NCBI GenBank assembly: GCA_034423195.1
Contig: DAOUIZ010000024.1
Span: 1 to 64,000, forward strand
Direction of reading: 5' to 3'
Source of the DNA: CATOSK01 sp034423195
GTDB taxonomy: Bacteria; Chloroflexota; Dehalococcoidia; Lucifugimonadales; UBA3495
DNA length: 64,000 bases
This document shows, piece by piece, positions 34,070-42,432 of this stretch. Both the position numbers and the translations under genes were made by a program. The notes beneath the pieces were generated by a model, which ran no database searches, was not told the DNA's origin, and saw nothing but the letters and a program-made list of their open reading frames with translations. Each line of letters opens with the position of its first letter. Within the stretch, counting starts at the first letter, position 1.

Positions 34070-34546
34070 TTACAGAGAGTCAAACCCGGCCCAGCCCGGC
34101 CGGGCGGCGGCCTGCCGGACCCAGTCCGCAAGTTGCTCTTCGTCTAGTTTCCCCTCGTAGACATCGATCCAACGCGAGTCTTTGTCCTTGCCTGAGCCGG
34201 GCGGCTCGGGACTCAGGGAAGCTCCGTTGAGGAAAGTCACCTTAACGTAACGGGTAAAGACATGGTAGCTGGCGAACCAACCCTGGCCTTCGACACCGTA
34301 CCACGGCGAGTTCCACCTCACGGCTTTGCGCACGTTGGGGACGTTTCCCACGATGAGATCGTCGATGCGGCGTCCGACTTCGCTCTTCCAGCCCGGCATG
34401 GCCGCAATGTAGGCCTGCACCGGGGCGTCGCCGTCGGCCTTCGCGATCTGGGGGTTGCCTCCCGAGAGAAGCACCACCTCCCCCTCAGCCTTCCCTGGGG
34501 TCTTTGTGGACGCCTTCGCTGGTTTTGCGGATGACTTGCGGGCCAT
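34070..34546 (-). CDS. DUF1801 (YdhG-like) domain protein
   Basis: Protein of 158 aa; ATG 34546 is chosen because GGAG lies 8 bp upstream. A Lys/Ala-rich leader (MARKSSAKPAKASTK) is followed by the DUF1801 fold: YIAAMPGWKSEVGRRIDDLI, VRKAVRWNSPWYGVEGQGW and VKVTFLNG. Members are small cytosolic proteins of unknown role related to the YjbR/frataxin-like fold. Confidence 0.78.
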   Translation of the reverse strand: MARKSSAKPAKASTKTPGKAEGEVVLLSGGNPQIAKADGDAPVQAYIAAMPGWKSEVGRRIDDLIVGNVPNVRKAVRWNSPWYGVEGQGWFASYHVFTRYVKVTFLNGASLSPEPPGSGKDKDSRWIDVYEGKLDEEQLADWVRQAAARPGWAGFDSL

Positions 34547-34695
34547 TGGGTTCGCTCCAAAACGCGCTTCGATCATGTCCCGGGAGTATAGCATTTCGCT
34601 GCGTCTCTACATCGCTTTGCCTCATCTCCGGTCTCATCTAAATGATACGAATTTGAGGATCATCCCCAAGTGGAAAACAGGGCAAGGTCAGTCCC

Positions 34696-37600
34696 TCAGT
34701 GCCAGTCGTGGGCGGCGGGCATGGGGACCCGGGGGTGGATGCCCTGCACTTCGGAAGCGATCACGTTGGCCGTCCCGTCCCACCGGGAAACGGTCCCCCG
34801 CACCAGCAATATCTGGCTGCCCAACTGCCAGCGGCTCTGGTGGTACACATGGGGCCACAGGATGACCTGGGCATCCCCGGTCTCGTCCTCGATGGTGACG
34901 AACACCGTATCCTCTCCCCTGGGATGCTGTCGGGCTATGGGCCAGCCCGCCACCAGGACCTCCTCTCCCTCCTCGGCGCAGTCCACGGCGGCAGCGGGCA
35001 GCACCCGGGGGCTGAGGCTGGGCCGCACGAACTCCATCAGGTGGCCTTTGGGGTAGATGCCCATTACCCGGTACTCGCCGACCATCTTCTCGTATTCTGT
35101 GAAGTCGGGAAGGACGGGACCAGCGCCGTTCCCGGCAGCGGGAAAAGCACGCTGACCGTTCCTGCTGGGCCGGATGCCCAGACCCGAGTCCCACAATGCT
35201 TTCCGGCGGTTGGGAGCAAGGGAGTCGAAGGCCCCGGCCAGGACCAGGGATTCCACCGTCTGCGGTTTCAGCCCAGTGCGCCGCACCAGGTCGGCTGGCC
35301 CGGAGTAGAGGCCATGCCGGTCCCGGTCCGACACGATGGCCTGGGCCGATGCCTTGCCCACGTCCTTGACGAACCGCAGGCCCAGCAGCACTGAATCCTC
35401 CTCAGGGATGCAGTCCAGACCGCTGCGGTTGATGCAGGGGTTGAGGAAGGGGACGCCAAAACGCCGGGCATCCTGCTTCAGGGTTTCCACCGGATAGAAC
35501 CCCATGGGCTGGTTGTTGACCAGGGCCACGAAGAACTCCAGGGGGTAGTACCGCTTCAGCCATGCGGCCTGGCAGGCGGTGACGGCGAAGGCGTGGGAGT
35601 GGCTTTCCGGGAACATGAACTGCCCGTTGATCTTGGAGAATATCTTCTCCGCCACGTCCTCCGGCACTCCCTTCTCCCGGGCGCCCTCGATGAACCGCCG
35701 TCGGTGCCGGGCGATGAGGTGTTCGTTGTTGGGCCGGGCGAAGGCCCGCCGTATCTCGTCGGCCTGGGCGGCGGTCATGCCGGCCACGTCGCTGATGAGC
35801 TGCACCACCTGTTCCTGCCAGACGATGACGCCGTAGCCCCGCTCCAGGGCCCGCTCCTCCAGGGGATGGTCGTACTCCCAGGACGCCCCATGGCGGTAAC
35901 GCTCCACGAACTGGCTCACCGCGCTGCCCTGGACACCCACGCCGGGCCGTATCAGGGCCACTTGGTAGGCCAGGTCCAGCAGGTTGCGGGACTTCAGCCG
36001 TTGCGCCATTTTCAACTGCGCCGGCGACTGGAGCAGGAACACCCCCTTGGACCTCCCGGCGTTGATCATGTCGTACACGGCAGGGTCGTCGGGAGAAACG
36101 CGCCCCAGGTCGGGACGGCGGCCTTCCCTGGCTTCAATCAGGTCCAGGGCCTCCTCCAACTGGTCCAGCACCGGCAGGGACAGCAGGTCGATCTTGGCGA
36201 AGTTGGCGTCGGCCACGCTGTCCTTGTTCCAGTCCATGATGTAGCGGCCAGGGATAGCCCCGGCCCTGGTGGGCACCATCCCGGATACCGGGGAACTGCT
36301 CAGCACCATGCCGCCCACGTGCTGGCCCAGGCTCCGGGGAGCATGCATCAGTTGGGGGGCCAGTTCCACCAGATCCCGCCAGCCAGGGGAGTCCACGCGG
36401 TCGCTGAAACCGGGCAGGGCCAGCATTTCATCCCGCAACGCGGCCCCGCCATGGGAGTGAAGCTGCCGGGAGAGCAGCTTCAGGTCTTCCCTGGGCAGCC
36501 CCAGGGCCTTGCCCAGGTCCTGGACGATTCCCTTGACCGAGTAGGTGCCGATGGCTCCGGTCAGGACGGCGTGGTCCGGCCCGAAGCGTTGATGCACCCG
36601 CTGGATGAGTTCGTCCCGCAGGGCGCGTGGAAAGTCCAGGTCAATGTCGGGCAGCAGGCTGGTGTCCTCCGAGATGAACCGCTCCAGGGTCAGGCCCCAG
36701 CGGAGCGGGTCCACGTGGCTGATGCCGATCAGGTAGCCCACCAGCAGAGCCACCGAGGAACCCCGGCCCCGGCCCGGAGGACGTTCTTCCAGGGGAATCT
36801 CCGGCTGGACCAGGCCTTTCTCCTCCATGATTTCCTGGGCCAGCAGCACAATCTCCCGGTAGAGCAACAGGAAACCGGCCAGGCCGTGGCGCTCAATCAA
36901 CAGGAACTCCTCATCGAGACGTTCCTGCACCTGGCGGGAGACGGAACCGTAACGCCGCTGGGCAGCCTCGTAGCACAGTTGCCGCAGGTAGCCGGCCGGA
37001 GTATAGCCTGCAGGCACCGCCGCATCGGGCAGGGTATAGCCCAGGTCATCGGCCAGGTTGAAATCGCACTGCTCCGCGATTCTGACGGTGTTCGCGACGG
37101 CCTCCGGGTACTGCCGGAAGATTTCCTTCATCCGCTCCGGCGGCTTCACGCAGAGGTGATGGTTGGGCCGGATGTGGGGCAGGGCCTGCTCGATGGTGGT
37201 GTTGAGCCGGGCAGCGGCCAGCGCGTGCTGCAGGCGGTAGCGTTCCGGGCAGTGGTAGTGGACGTCGTTGGTGGCAACCAGCCGGGTGTCCCCGCTACGG
37301 GCCAGCTTTGCCAGTTCCCGGTTGCGCGGGGTATCTCCTTTGATGAAATTCTGCTGGAGCTCCACGTACACTCCGTCCATGCCGTACCACTCCCGGTATT
37401 CGCTCAACAGCCGGAAAGCGTCCCTCCAGCAGCCTGCCCTGAGCAGCCTGGACAGTGGGCCGTCCCGCCCGCCGGTGAGCAATATCACATCGGCAGCATG
37501 CTCCGGCAGATACGCCGGGTCCAGCCGGGGTTCGCGGCGGTCGGCGGCGTTGGCCAGGGTGAACAGGCGGGCGATGTTGGTGTATCCCTGGCGGGTCTTC

Positions 37601-37848
37601 GCCAGCAGGACCAGACGGGACCCGTCCTTCAGGGTCAACTCGCCTCCGGTTATGGGCTTGATGCCCATGCTGTTGGCCAGCCGGGCGAACTCCAGGGCGC
37701 CGCACAGGTTGGCGTCGGCCAGGGCCAGGGTGCCGTACCCGTACTCCCCGGACTGGGCCAGCAACTCGTGAACGTGGGAGGCGCCTATCCCGAAGGAATA
37801 GAAGCTCTTGACGTGGAGTTCCACGTAAGCGGCGGGCACGAAAGCCAT
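34696..37848 (-). CDS. dnaE2: Error-prone DNA polymerase III alpha subunit (DnaE2/ImuC)
   Basis: Protein of 1050 aa starting at ATG 37848. An N-terminal PHP domain (VELHVKSFYSFGIGASHV) lacks the usual second metal histidine (HVKS rather than HxHS). The polymerase site is intact with PDIDLDFPRALRDELI. Further motifs are GQHVGGMVLS and FMFPESHSHAFAVTA, and an OB domain (VAGWPIARQHP, TGDAQVILWP) ends in AAHDWH, an ending of the ImuC type. It is co-transcribed with imuB (8-bp gap) under an SOS-like promoter. Relatives carry out translesion synthesis and induced mutagenesis. Confidence 0.93.
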   Translation of the reverse strand: MAFVPAAYVELHVKSFYSFGIGASHVHELLAQSGEYGYGTLALADANLCGALEFARLANSMGIKPITGGELTLKDGSRLVLLAKTRQGYTNIARLFTLANAADRREPRLDPAYLPEHAADVILLTGGRDGPLSRLLRAGCWRDAFRLLSEYREWYGMDGVYVELQQNFIKGDTPRNRELAKLARSGDTRLVATNDVHYHCPERYRLQHALAAARLNTTIEQALPHIRPNHHLCVKPPERMKEIFRQYPEAVANTVRIAEQCDFNLADDLGYTLPDAAVPAGYTPAGYLRQLCYEAAQRRYGSVSRQVQERLDEEFLLIERHGLAGFLLLYREIVLLAQEIMEEKGLVQPEIPLEERPPGRGRGSSVALLVGYLIGISHVDPLRWGLTLERFISEDTSLLPDIDLDFPRALRDELIQRVHQRFGPDHAVLTGAIGTYSVKGIVQDLGKALGLPREDLKLLSRQLHSHGGAALRDEMLALPGFSDRVDSPGWRDLVELAPQLMHAPRSLGQHVGGMVLSSSPVSGMVPTRAGAIPGRYIMDWNKDSVADANFAKIDLLSLPVLDQLEEALDLIEAREGRRPDLGRVSPDDPAVYDMINAGRSKGVFLLQSPAQLKMAQRLKSRNLLDLAYQVALIRPGVGVQGSAVSQFVERYRHGASWEYDHPLEERALERGYGVIVWQEQVVQLISDVAGMTAAQADEIRRAFARPNNEHLIARHRRRFIEGAREKGVPEDVAEKIFSKINGQFMFPESHSHAFAVTACQAAWLKRYYPLEFFVALVNNQPMGFYPVETLKQDARRFGVPFLNPCINRSGLDCIPEEDSVLLGLRFVKDVGKASAQAIVSDRDRHGLYSGPADLVRRTGLKPQTVESLVLAGAFDSLAPNRRKALWDSGLGIRPSRNGQRAFPAAGNGAGPVLPDFTEYEKMVGEYRVMGIYPKGHLMEFVRPSLSPRVLPAAAVDCAEEGEEVLVAGWPIARQHPRGEDTVFVTIEDETGDAQVILWPHVYHQSRWQLGSQILLVRGTVSRWDGTANVIASEVQGIHPRVPMPAAHDWH

Positions 37849-37856
37849 CCGGCTGC

Positions 37857-39302
37857 TTACGGGTCCTGCCGGAACCAACGGTTTTCCCGCTGGTCCCGGA
37901 ACAGGGTCACCTCCCCGCCGTCCTCCCGCGCTACCCGGTAATAGGTCCTGCCCAGGGGTTGGGGCATCCACCACAGGTCGAAGCACCAACGGTCTTCAAT
38001 CCTGGCTATCCGCTGCCATTGCTCTCCCAGACGCACCGCCGCTGGTTCGCCCTCCGGTCCCTCCCGAACCGCCACCGGGGAAGGCAGGGAAAGGGCTCTC
38101 ATGCCGCCTGCACCAGAAGTATCAAGAGGGACCTGCATGGCCCGCATCTCCGGCGCCGGGTGCCAGGGTGCCACCGGCACCACCCGGTACAGGGCTGGTT
38201 TGCCGCCCGTCCGGGCCTGAAGCTGCCGTTCCGCCTCGGCCAGCCTCCGCTCCCGGTCTCCCCGCAGGTCGGACGGCAGGCTCAGCTGCGTTCCCGATTC
38301 TCCGGTGAAGCTGGACAGGGCCAGGGTCGCCTCTTCCACCGGGGATTGGGGATGGTCCGCCTCGAGCTGGCGCCGGATGATGCGGGAAACCCCCTGCCAG
38401 TCGCCCATGGGATGCCTGAACCGGAAGTCCTTATGCCAGGGCTGGGCCCGGTATAGAACGCACTCCAACGCCGCCCCACCCGCGTAACGCCCCCGCATCC
38501 GGGGCTGGGTGTAGGCCCGGCGCAGCAGGGTGTCCACCGCCGCCAGCAGCAGGTCCAGCGACGCCGAGGAGAAGGGCAGGGGAGCGTGTTCCACCACGGA
38601 CTCCTCGTACTTCAGGGGAACCACGGGACTATCGTCAATGCCCTGGGCCAGTTCCCAGGCCCTCCGTCCCTCCGGGCCGAAGCGGTCGGTAAGCGCTTCG
38701 GCCTCCATGGCGGCCACATCGCCCAGGGTGAGCAGGCCAAAGCGGTGCATCTCCGCCCTGAGTCTGGCGGGGATGGGCAGCAGGTCCACCGGACGAGGCG
38801 CCAGGAAACCGGCTACATCAGGGGGAACCCTGGCCGTTCCCGGGGGTTCGCAGGTCCGGGCCGCGACATAGGCGGGAAACTTGGCTTCCCCCACGCCGGC
38901 CCGGGGAGCCAGGTTCTGGGGCACCGCGTTCAGCAGGGTGGTCACCAGGCGGGCCTCGCCGCCGTACAGGGCTTCCAACCCGTCCAGGCCCACGTAGGCC
39001 GTGCCCAGCTCTGCGCCTTCCACCCGGTCGCTGACTCCCTGCAAGGAGACGAGTATCCGGTGAAACGCCCGGCGGTAGGCAGCCTCGTCCGCTTCCAGCA
39101 CGACCCCGCCGGTCTGGCGGGACAGGGCCTGCTCCAGGGTCATTCCGGCAGCTATCCCCGAGGCGGCAGGAAAATGGTCGACGACCAGGGGCCTGCTCCC
39201 GGAGCGGTCAACGATGAGGACGGGCCGGTCCCGCAAGTGGGGCTGCCTCTGCATCTCCAACTTGGCCCGCAGGTGGGTGATCAGGACGCAGGCGATTGTC
39301 AT
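37857..39302 (-). CDS. imuB: ImuB-like inactive Y-family polymerase
   Basis: Protein of 481 aa with a Y-family polymerase layout but no catalytic residues. The first acidic motif is replaced by MTIACVLITHL, and the usual SIDE is ELGT in ELGTAYVGLDGL. A helix-hairpin-helix part follows (FGLLTLGDVAAMEAEAL), and the C-terminus (WFDLWWMPQPLG-like region, YYRVAREDG) is typical of ImuB. In characterised cassettes ImuB links the beta clamp to DnaE2 instead of polymerising. Its start overlaps the small gene upstream by 4 bp. Confidence 0.88.
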   Translation of the reverse strand: MTIACVLITHLRAKLEMQRQPHLRDRPVLIVDRSGSRPLVVDHFPAASGIAAGMTLEQALSRQTGGVVLEADEAAYRRAFHRILVSLQGVSDRVEGAELGTAYVGLDGLEALYGGEARLVTTLLNAVPQNLAPRAGVGEAKFPAYVAARTCEPPGTARVPPDVAGFLAPRPVDLLPIPARLRAEMHRFGLLTLGDVAAMEAEALTDRFGPEGRRAWELAQGIDDSPVVPLKYEESVVEHAPLPFSSASLDLLLAAVDTLLRRAYTQPRMRGRYAGGAALECVLYRAQPWHKDFRFRHPMGDWQGVSRIIRRQLEADHPQSPVEEATLALSSFTGESGTQLSLPSDLRGDRERRLAEAERQLQARTGGKPALYRVVPVAPWHPAPEMRAMQVPLDTSGAGGMRALSLPSPVAVREGPEGEPAAVRLGEQWQRIARIEDRWCFDLWWMPQPLGRTYYRVAREDGGEVTLFRDQRENRWFRQDP

Positions 39303-39589
39303 AGCGCATCATCCAGGACGGGGGAGACGGGCGCGGGCGGCGGCCATGCCCGGCCCGGCTCCGCCAACCCAATGCCACGGCCGGCGCCGGGTTTCTGTAC
39401 CGGGTACTCCTTTTCCTCCAGGGCCCGCGAACCGTGTTGAGCGGTGCAGTCCTGGATGAATGCCGGAATTCGGGCCTGCTCGTCTCGCAATGACATCTTC
39501 CCTGCTGCGGCCGGCGTTGGGGTGCGCTTCAGCATGCTGCACTTATTCCGGCTCAGGTCCGGAACTGCCTGCAACGAATGACGGTTCAT
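39299..39589 (-). CDS. Small gene at the head of the imuB-dnaE2 operon, unknown
   Basis: Reading frame of at most about 96 aa from ATG 39589, ending with an ATGA overlap on imuB. The middle reads MSLRDEQARIPAFIQDCTAQ and the end is Pro-rich. The gene position is that of imuA, but no RecA-like features are present and it is far too short. No start has a strong ribosome site: ATG 39589, 39535 and 39496 are all possible. It must start downstream of the promoter at 39705. It may be a leader peptide or a small SOS protein. Confidence 0.45.
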   Translation of the reverse strand: MNRHSLQAVPDLSRNKCSMLKRTPTPAAAGKMSLRDEQARIPAFIQDCTAQHGSRALEEKEYPVQKPGAGRGIGLAEPGRAWPPPAPVSPVLDDAL

Positions 39590-39704
39590 AGTTGAAGGGT
39601 TTCGGCGCTTTCGGTTTTGTGCCGTCCGGGTCCCGGAATGCAAGGGACACAGACGGCGGGAAACCGGCCACCGGCGCGGAATCGCCCCGAGGTTGCGCTG
39701 GAGA

Positions 39705-39733
39705 ATCGTAAAGAACTTATGTTCGTAAGTCAA
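39705..39733 (-). promoter_or_regulatory. Promoter of the imuB-dnaE2 operon
   Basis: Minus strand TTGACT, exactly 17 bp, TACGAT. An SOS box fills the spacer. The next features downstream are the small gene, imuB and dnaE2. Confidence 0.8.
39712..39725 (-). promoter_or_regulatory. LexA-binding SOS box (Bacillus type)
   Basis: CGAACATAAGTTCT matches the Gram-positive LexA consensus CGAACRNRYGTTYG at 12 of 14 positions. It lies wholly between -35 and -10, where bound LexA would block polymerase. Confidence 0.8.
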
Positions 39734-39751
39734 TAGCCCATTGGCTTGAGT

Positions 39752-39867
39752 CAGGACAATTGCAAAGTCACTGCCCGGCTAATCGCAACTCCCGCTGACC
39801 ATTCCCCTGTCATCCTTGCTTAGAGCCTTACGGACCGTCCCCCAAGCACAACTTTGCAATCGTCCTG
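39752..39867. repeat. 17-bp inverted repeat between the imu operon and the MFS gene
   Basis: CAGGACAATTGCAAAGT (39752-39768) and ACTTTGCAATCGTCCTG (39851-39867) are inverted copies with one mismatch, 82 bp apart. The function is unknown. TTGACA at 39887-39892 may be the -35 of the MFS gene, with no clear -10. Confidence 0.55.
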
Positions 39868-39954
39868 ATACCCGCGGCGGCTTGCCTTGACAGATTGGGG
39901 TGGCGGTATCAGGATAACGGGCATATTCCAGGGGCCTGCGAAGGAACGTTCTGC

Positions 39955-41367
39955 ATGGCATTTCTTGACCTACGACCCAACCGATTGTCGGTTGGAGGCC
40001 AGTCCATCCATTACGCCTGGGTCATTGTGGCCGTTGCCACCCTGATGCGGCTCAGCACCTCCGCCTTCCGCTCTTCCTCGAGCGTTTTGATACCCCGGTT
40101 GGTGGAAACCTTTGAGTGGAGTTACGGCGCGGTAGGTGGAGCCTTCGCCCTGCAATGGGTTGTTTCGGGAATGTTCGGACCGGCAGCGGGCTGGATGGGC
40201 GACCGCTATGGTGTCCGCATAACCATGCTGGTTGGGTCCCTGCTTTTCATGGCAGGAATGATCCTGACCGGAATGGTAAGCAGCCTGTGGCAGTTCTACC
40301 TCTTCTTCGGAATTATTCTCAGCATGTCAATGGGGATTTTCCAGGTGCCATTGACGGCAGCGGTGACACTGTGGTTCCGGCGGCACCTGGGAGTGGGGAT
40401 GGGGGCGCTGCAAGCGTCCCAGGGGGTTGGCCCACTGGTGACGGTACCCCTCATCCTTTTAATTGTCGCGGTGTTCGGAGCGGGAGAGACCGGAAGGCAT
40501 TTCGTCTCCTGGCTGCCCGGTATCGGGGGAGCGGAGAACGGGTTGCGGGCCGCTTTCTGGCTGCCGGGGATCGGCGGCGGGTTGATACTGATCGCGCTGA
40601 TCCGGCTTTTCTACAACGAGCCGGGGGAAATAGGCATGAGGCCGCTGGGCGCCTCCTCCGACGAACCGGTGCGCCGGATGCAAAAGGGAGAGGTTGCCAG
40701 GGTAAGGACCAAGGTGTTCCTGAAGCGGGCCCAGCGCACCACCGCCTTCTGGAACCTGATCGGAATTCATTACTGGGGTTGCGCCGGACACGCCATCATC
40801 ATGGTCTACCTGGTGGCGATGGCGGAGGCCCAGGGAGTTTCGCAGGGAGCGGCGGCGGGCACTTTCGTTGCCTTGTCGGTGACCAGCACCCTGACCCGGT
40901 TCGGGGTGCCCATAGCGGCCGACCTGCTGGGAAGCAAGTGGGTAATGGCGGTGTGCTTCTTCCTGCAGGTCGCGCCGGTGGGGATCCTGTTCTTCGCCGA
41001 TTCGGCCTGGATGTTCTACATGTTCGCCATTCTGTTTGGAATCGGTTTCGGCGGCGAAATGACGGCCTTCCCCATCATCAACCGGCAATACTACGCCCAC
41101 GCTCCCATGGGCACGACCTACGGATGGCAGATGATGGGGGCGGGCCTGGGGATGGCCTCGGGCGCGGCGATGGGCGGCCTGCTGGTGGACCTGACCGGCG
41201 ACTTCACGGCGACGATGGCACTGTCGCTGGTGTTGAGCCTGGTGGGAGTAATATCCATTCTGTTCCTGCCGTCCACTTCGCGACAGCAGATAGAGGACTG
41301 GGAGGACGATCTGCCGGAGGACGTGCGGACTCCCGCGCCCGCTACCGGAGCGGCCTCGGGGGACTAG
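39955..41367 (+). CDS. MFS transporter
   Basis: Protein of 470 aa starting at ATG 39955 after AAGGAA. About 12 membrane segments are visible, with the MFS A-motif GPAAGWMGDRYGVR between helices 2 and 3. The large central loop holds two copies of LPGIGG (WLPGIGGAENG, WLPGIGGGLIL). The overall form resembles monocarboxylate/oxalate-formate antiporter-type carriers. The substrate cannot be assigned. Confidence 0.85.
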   Translation: MAFLDLRPNRLSVGGQSIHYAWVIVAVATLMRLSTSAFRSSSSVLIPRLVETFEWSYGAVGGAFALQWVVSGMFGPAAGWMGDRYGVRITMLVGSLLFMAGMILTGMVSSLWQFYLFFGIILSMSMGIFQVPLTAAVTLWFRRHLGVGMGALQASQGVGPLVTVPLILLIVAVFGAGETGRHFVSWLPGIGGAENGLRAAFWLPGIGGGLILIALIRLFYNEPGEIGMRPLGASSDEPVRRMQKGEVARVRTKVFLKRAQRTTAFWNLIGIHYWGCAGHAIIMVYLVAMAEAQGVSQGAAAGTFVALSVTSTLTRFGVPIAADLLGSKWVMAVCFFLQVAPVGILFFADSAWMFYMFAILFGIGFGGEMTAFPIINRQYYAHAPMGTTYGWQMMGAGLGMASGAAMGGLLVDLTGDFTATMALSLVLSLVGVISILFLPSTSRQQIEDWEDDLPEDVRTPAPATGAASGD

Positions 41368-41388
41368 GAAAGAGTCTGGATAGGACGG

Positions 41389-41417
41389 TTGACTTACCCG
41401 AATAAACCATATAACAT
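41389..41417 (+). promoter_or_regulatory. Promoter without a following gene on the same strand
   Basis: TTGACT, 17 bp, TAACAT begins 21 bp after the MFS stop. No open frame with a ribosome site follows before the terminator at 41627-41658, so it may drive a small RNA of about 230 nt. The intervening sequence contains short hairpins such as CGAGAGAATTCTCG at 41440-41453. Confidence 0.45.
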
Positions 41418-41626
41418 CGTAATTGATCCGTGGTTCAGCGAGAGAATTCTCGGGAGACACGGAAGGAGAACGAGGGTCGCTCCCACCTTCTCAGCCATAT
41501 TGGTATAGCGGCGCCTGGTTTGGCGTACTATTTTCGAGCCCGGATGATTATGAAAATATCCGCCACGGACCAAATCACCGTCGTTTGAGCCATTCATGGT
41601 GAAAGTGCTCGACAGTTAATCAACCG

Positions 41627-41658
41627 AAAAGTCCGCTAATATCAGCGGACTTTTTCTT
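41627..41658. terminator. Bidirectional Rho-independent terminator
   Basis: AAGTCCGCT and AGCGGACTT form a 9-bp stem with a 6-nt loop, with T-rich ends on both strands. It ends the minus-strand gene pair upstream and could also end a plus-strand transcript. Confidence 0.88.
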
Positions 41659-41661
41659 TGG

Positions 41662-42432
41662 CTACGGATAAACTCGTTTTGCTTTCGAGCTTCCTCTGAC
41701 GTGGGCATCTGGATATACGTTTACGTAACCGTTGGGCTTGAATTCCCAAACGTCTGATGTGGTTACGACCCGTTGCTTGGTCTTTCCGTTAACATCCCAA
41801 TGAAATCCCGCCGCGAGTTCGCGGCCCGCCACCTGAATGACATCGTGGCCGTGAAGCGGCCCCCTTAACCACCTCAAACCATTCCTGTCGCATCTGGACG
41901 ACTGTGCTCCATATCCTTCCGCAAAACGCTGCCGTCCCTCTTGAAGCTCAAGGCTTTCTACAATTTCTTGCTCCGCATCAAATACATGGAAAGGCAAGCA
42001 ACGAGGGTCCCCTTCGTTTTCCGAACGGGCTTCTTTCATCCAAGCCAGGAATTCCCCCAAGGAAGAAGCCCAAGAATCTTCCATGGATTTGTTGGGAAGC
42101 TTGCTGTGATATGCCTTATGGAGGACAAATCTCTTCAAAGTGATGTAATGGGTAATTACATTCTTGGGTTGGGGTAAAATCGGGGCGTCGGCATACTCGA
42201 TCTGCCACACTCCAACCCGAGCCCTGTGAATACGTTTGTACAGGTTCGTTGCATCTTCGGGCTTAATCGCCCCAATGGGGCGTCCGTCTTTTTTAATGAG
42301 CCGGGTAGGTCGTTCCTGAAACAGCCACTGTCTCCTCACGCACTCAGCCTTGATGAACTTCGTGGCATTGCCGACGGCATGATGACTTTTTTCAGGATAG
42401 AATAGCCATACCTCGACCGGACGTCCGGTCAT
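41662..42432 (-). CDS. Unknown protein paired with a LOTUS-like gene
   Basis: Protein of 256 aa starting at ATG 42432, overlapping the upstream stop by 4 bp. It is soluble and rich in basic and aromatic residues. The C-terminal part (HWDVNGKTKQRVVTTSDVWEF, then YVNVYPDAHVRG) looks like a compact beta-rich domain. No catalytic motif or family is recognised. Base composition is clearly AT-richer than surrounding genes, like its partner, indicating joint acquisition. Confidence 0.72.
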   Translation of the reverse strand: MTGRPVEVWLFYPEKSHHAVGNATKFIKAECVRRQWLFQERPTRLIKKDGRPIGAIKPEDATNLYKRIHRARVGVWQIEYADAPILPQPKNVITHYITLKRFVLHKAYHSKLPNKSMEDSWASSLGEFLAWMKEARSENEGDPRCLPFHVFDAEQEIVESLELQEGRQRFAEGYGAQSSRCDRNGLRWLRGPLHGHDVIQVAGRELAAGFHWDVNGKTKQRVVTTSDVWEFKPNGYVNVYPDAHVRGSSKAKRVYP

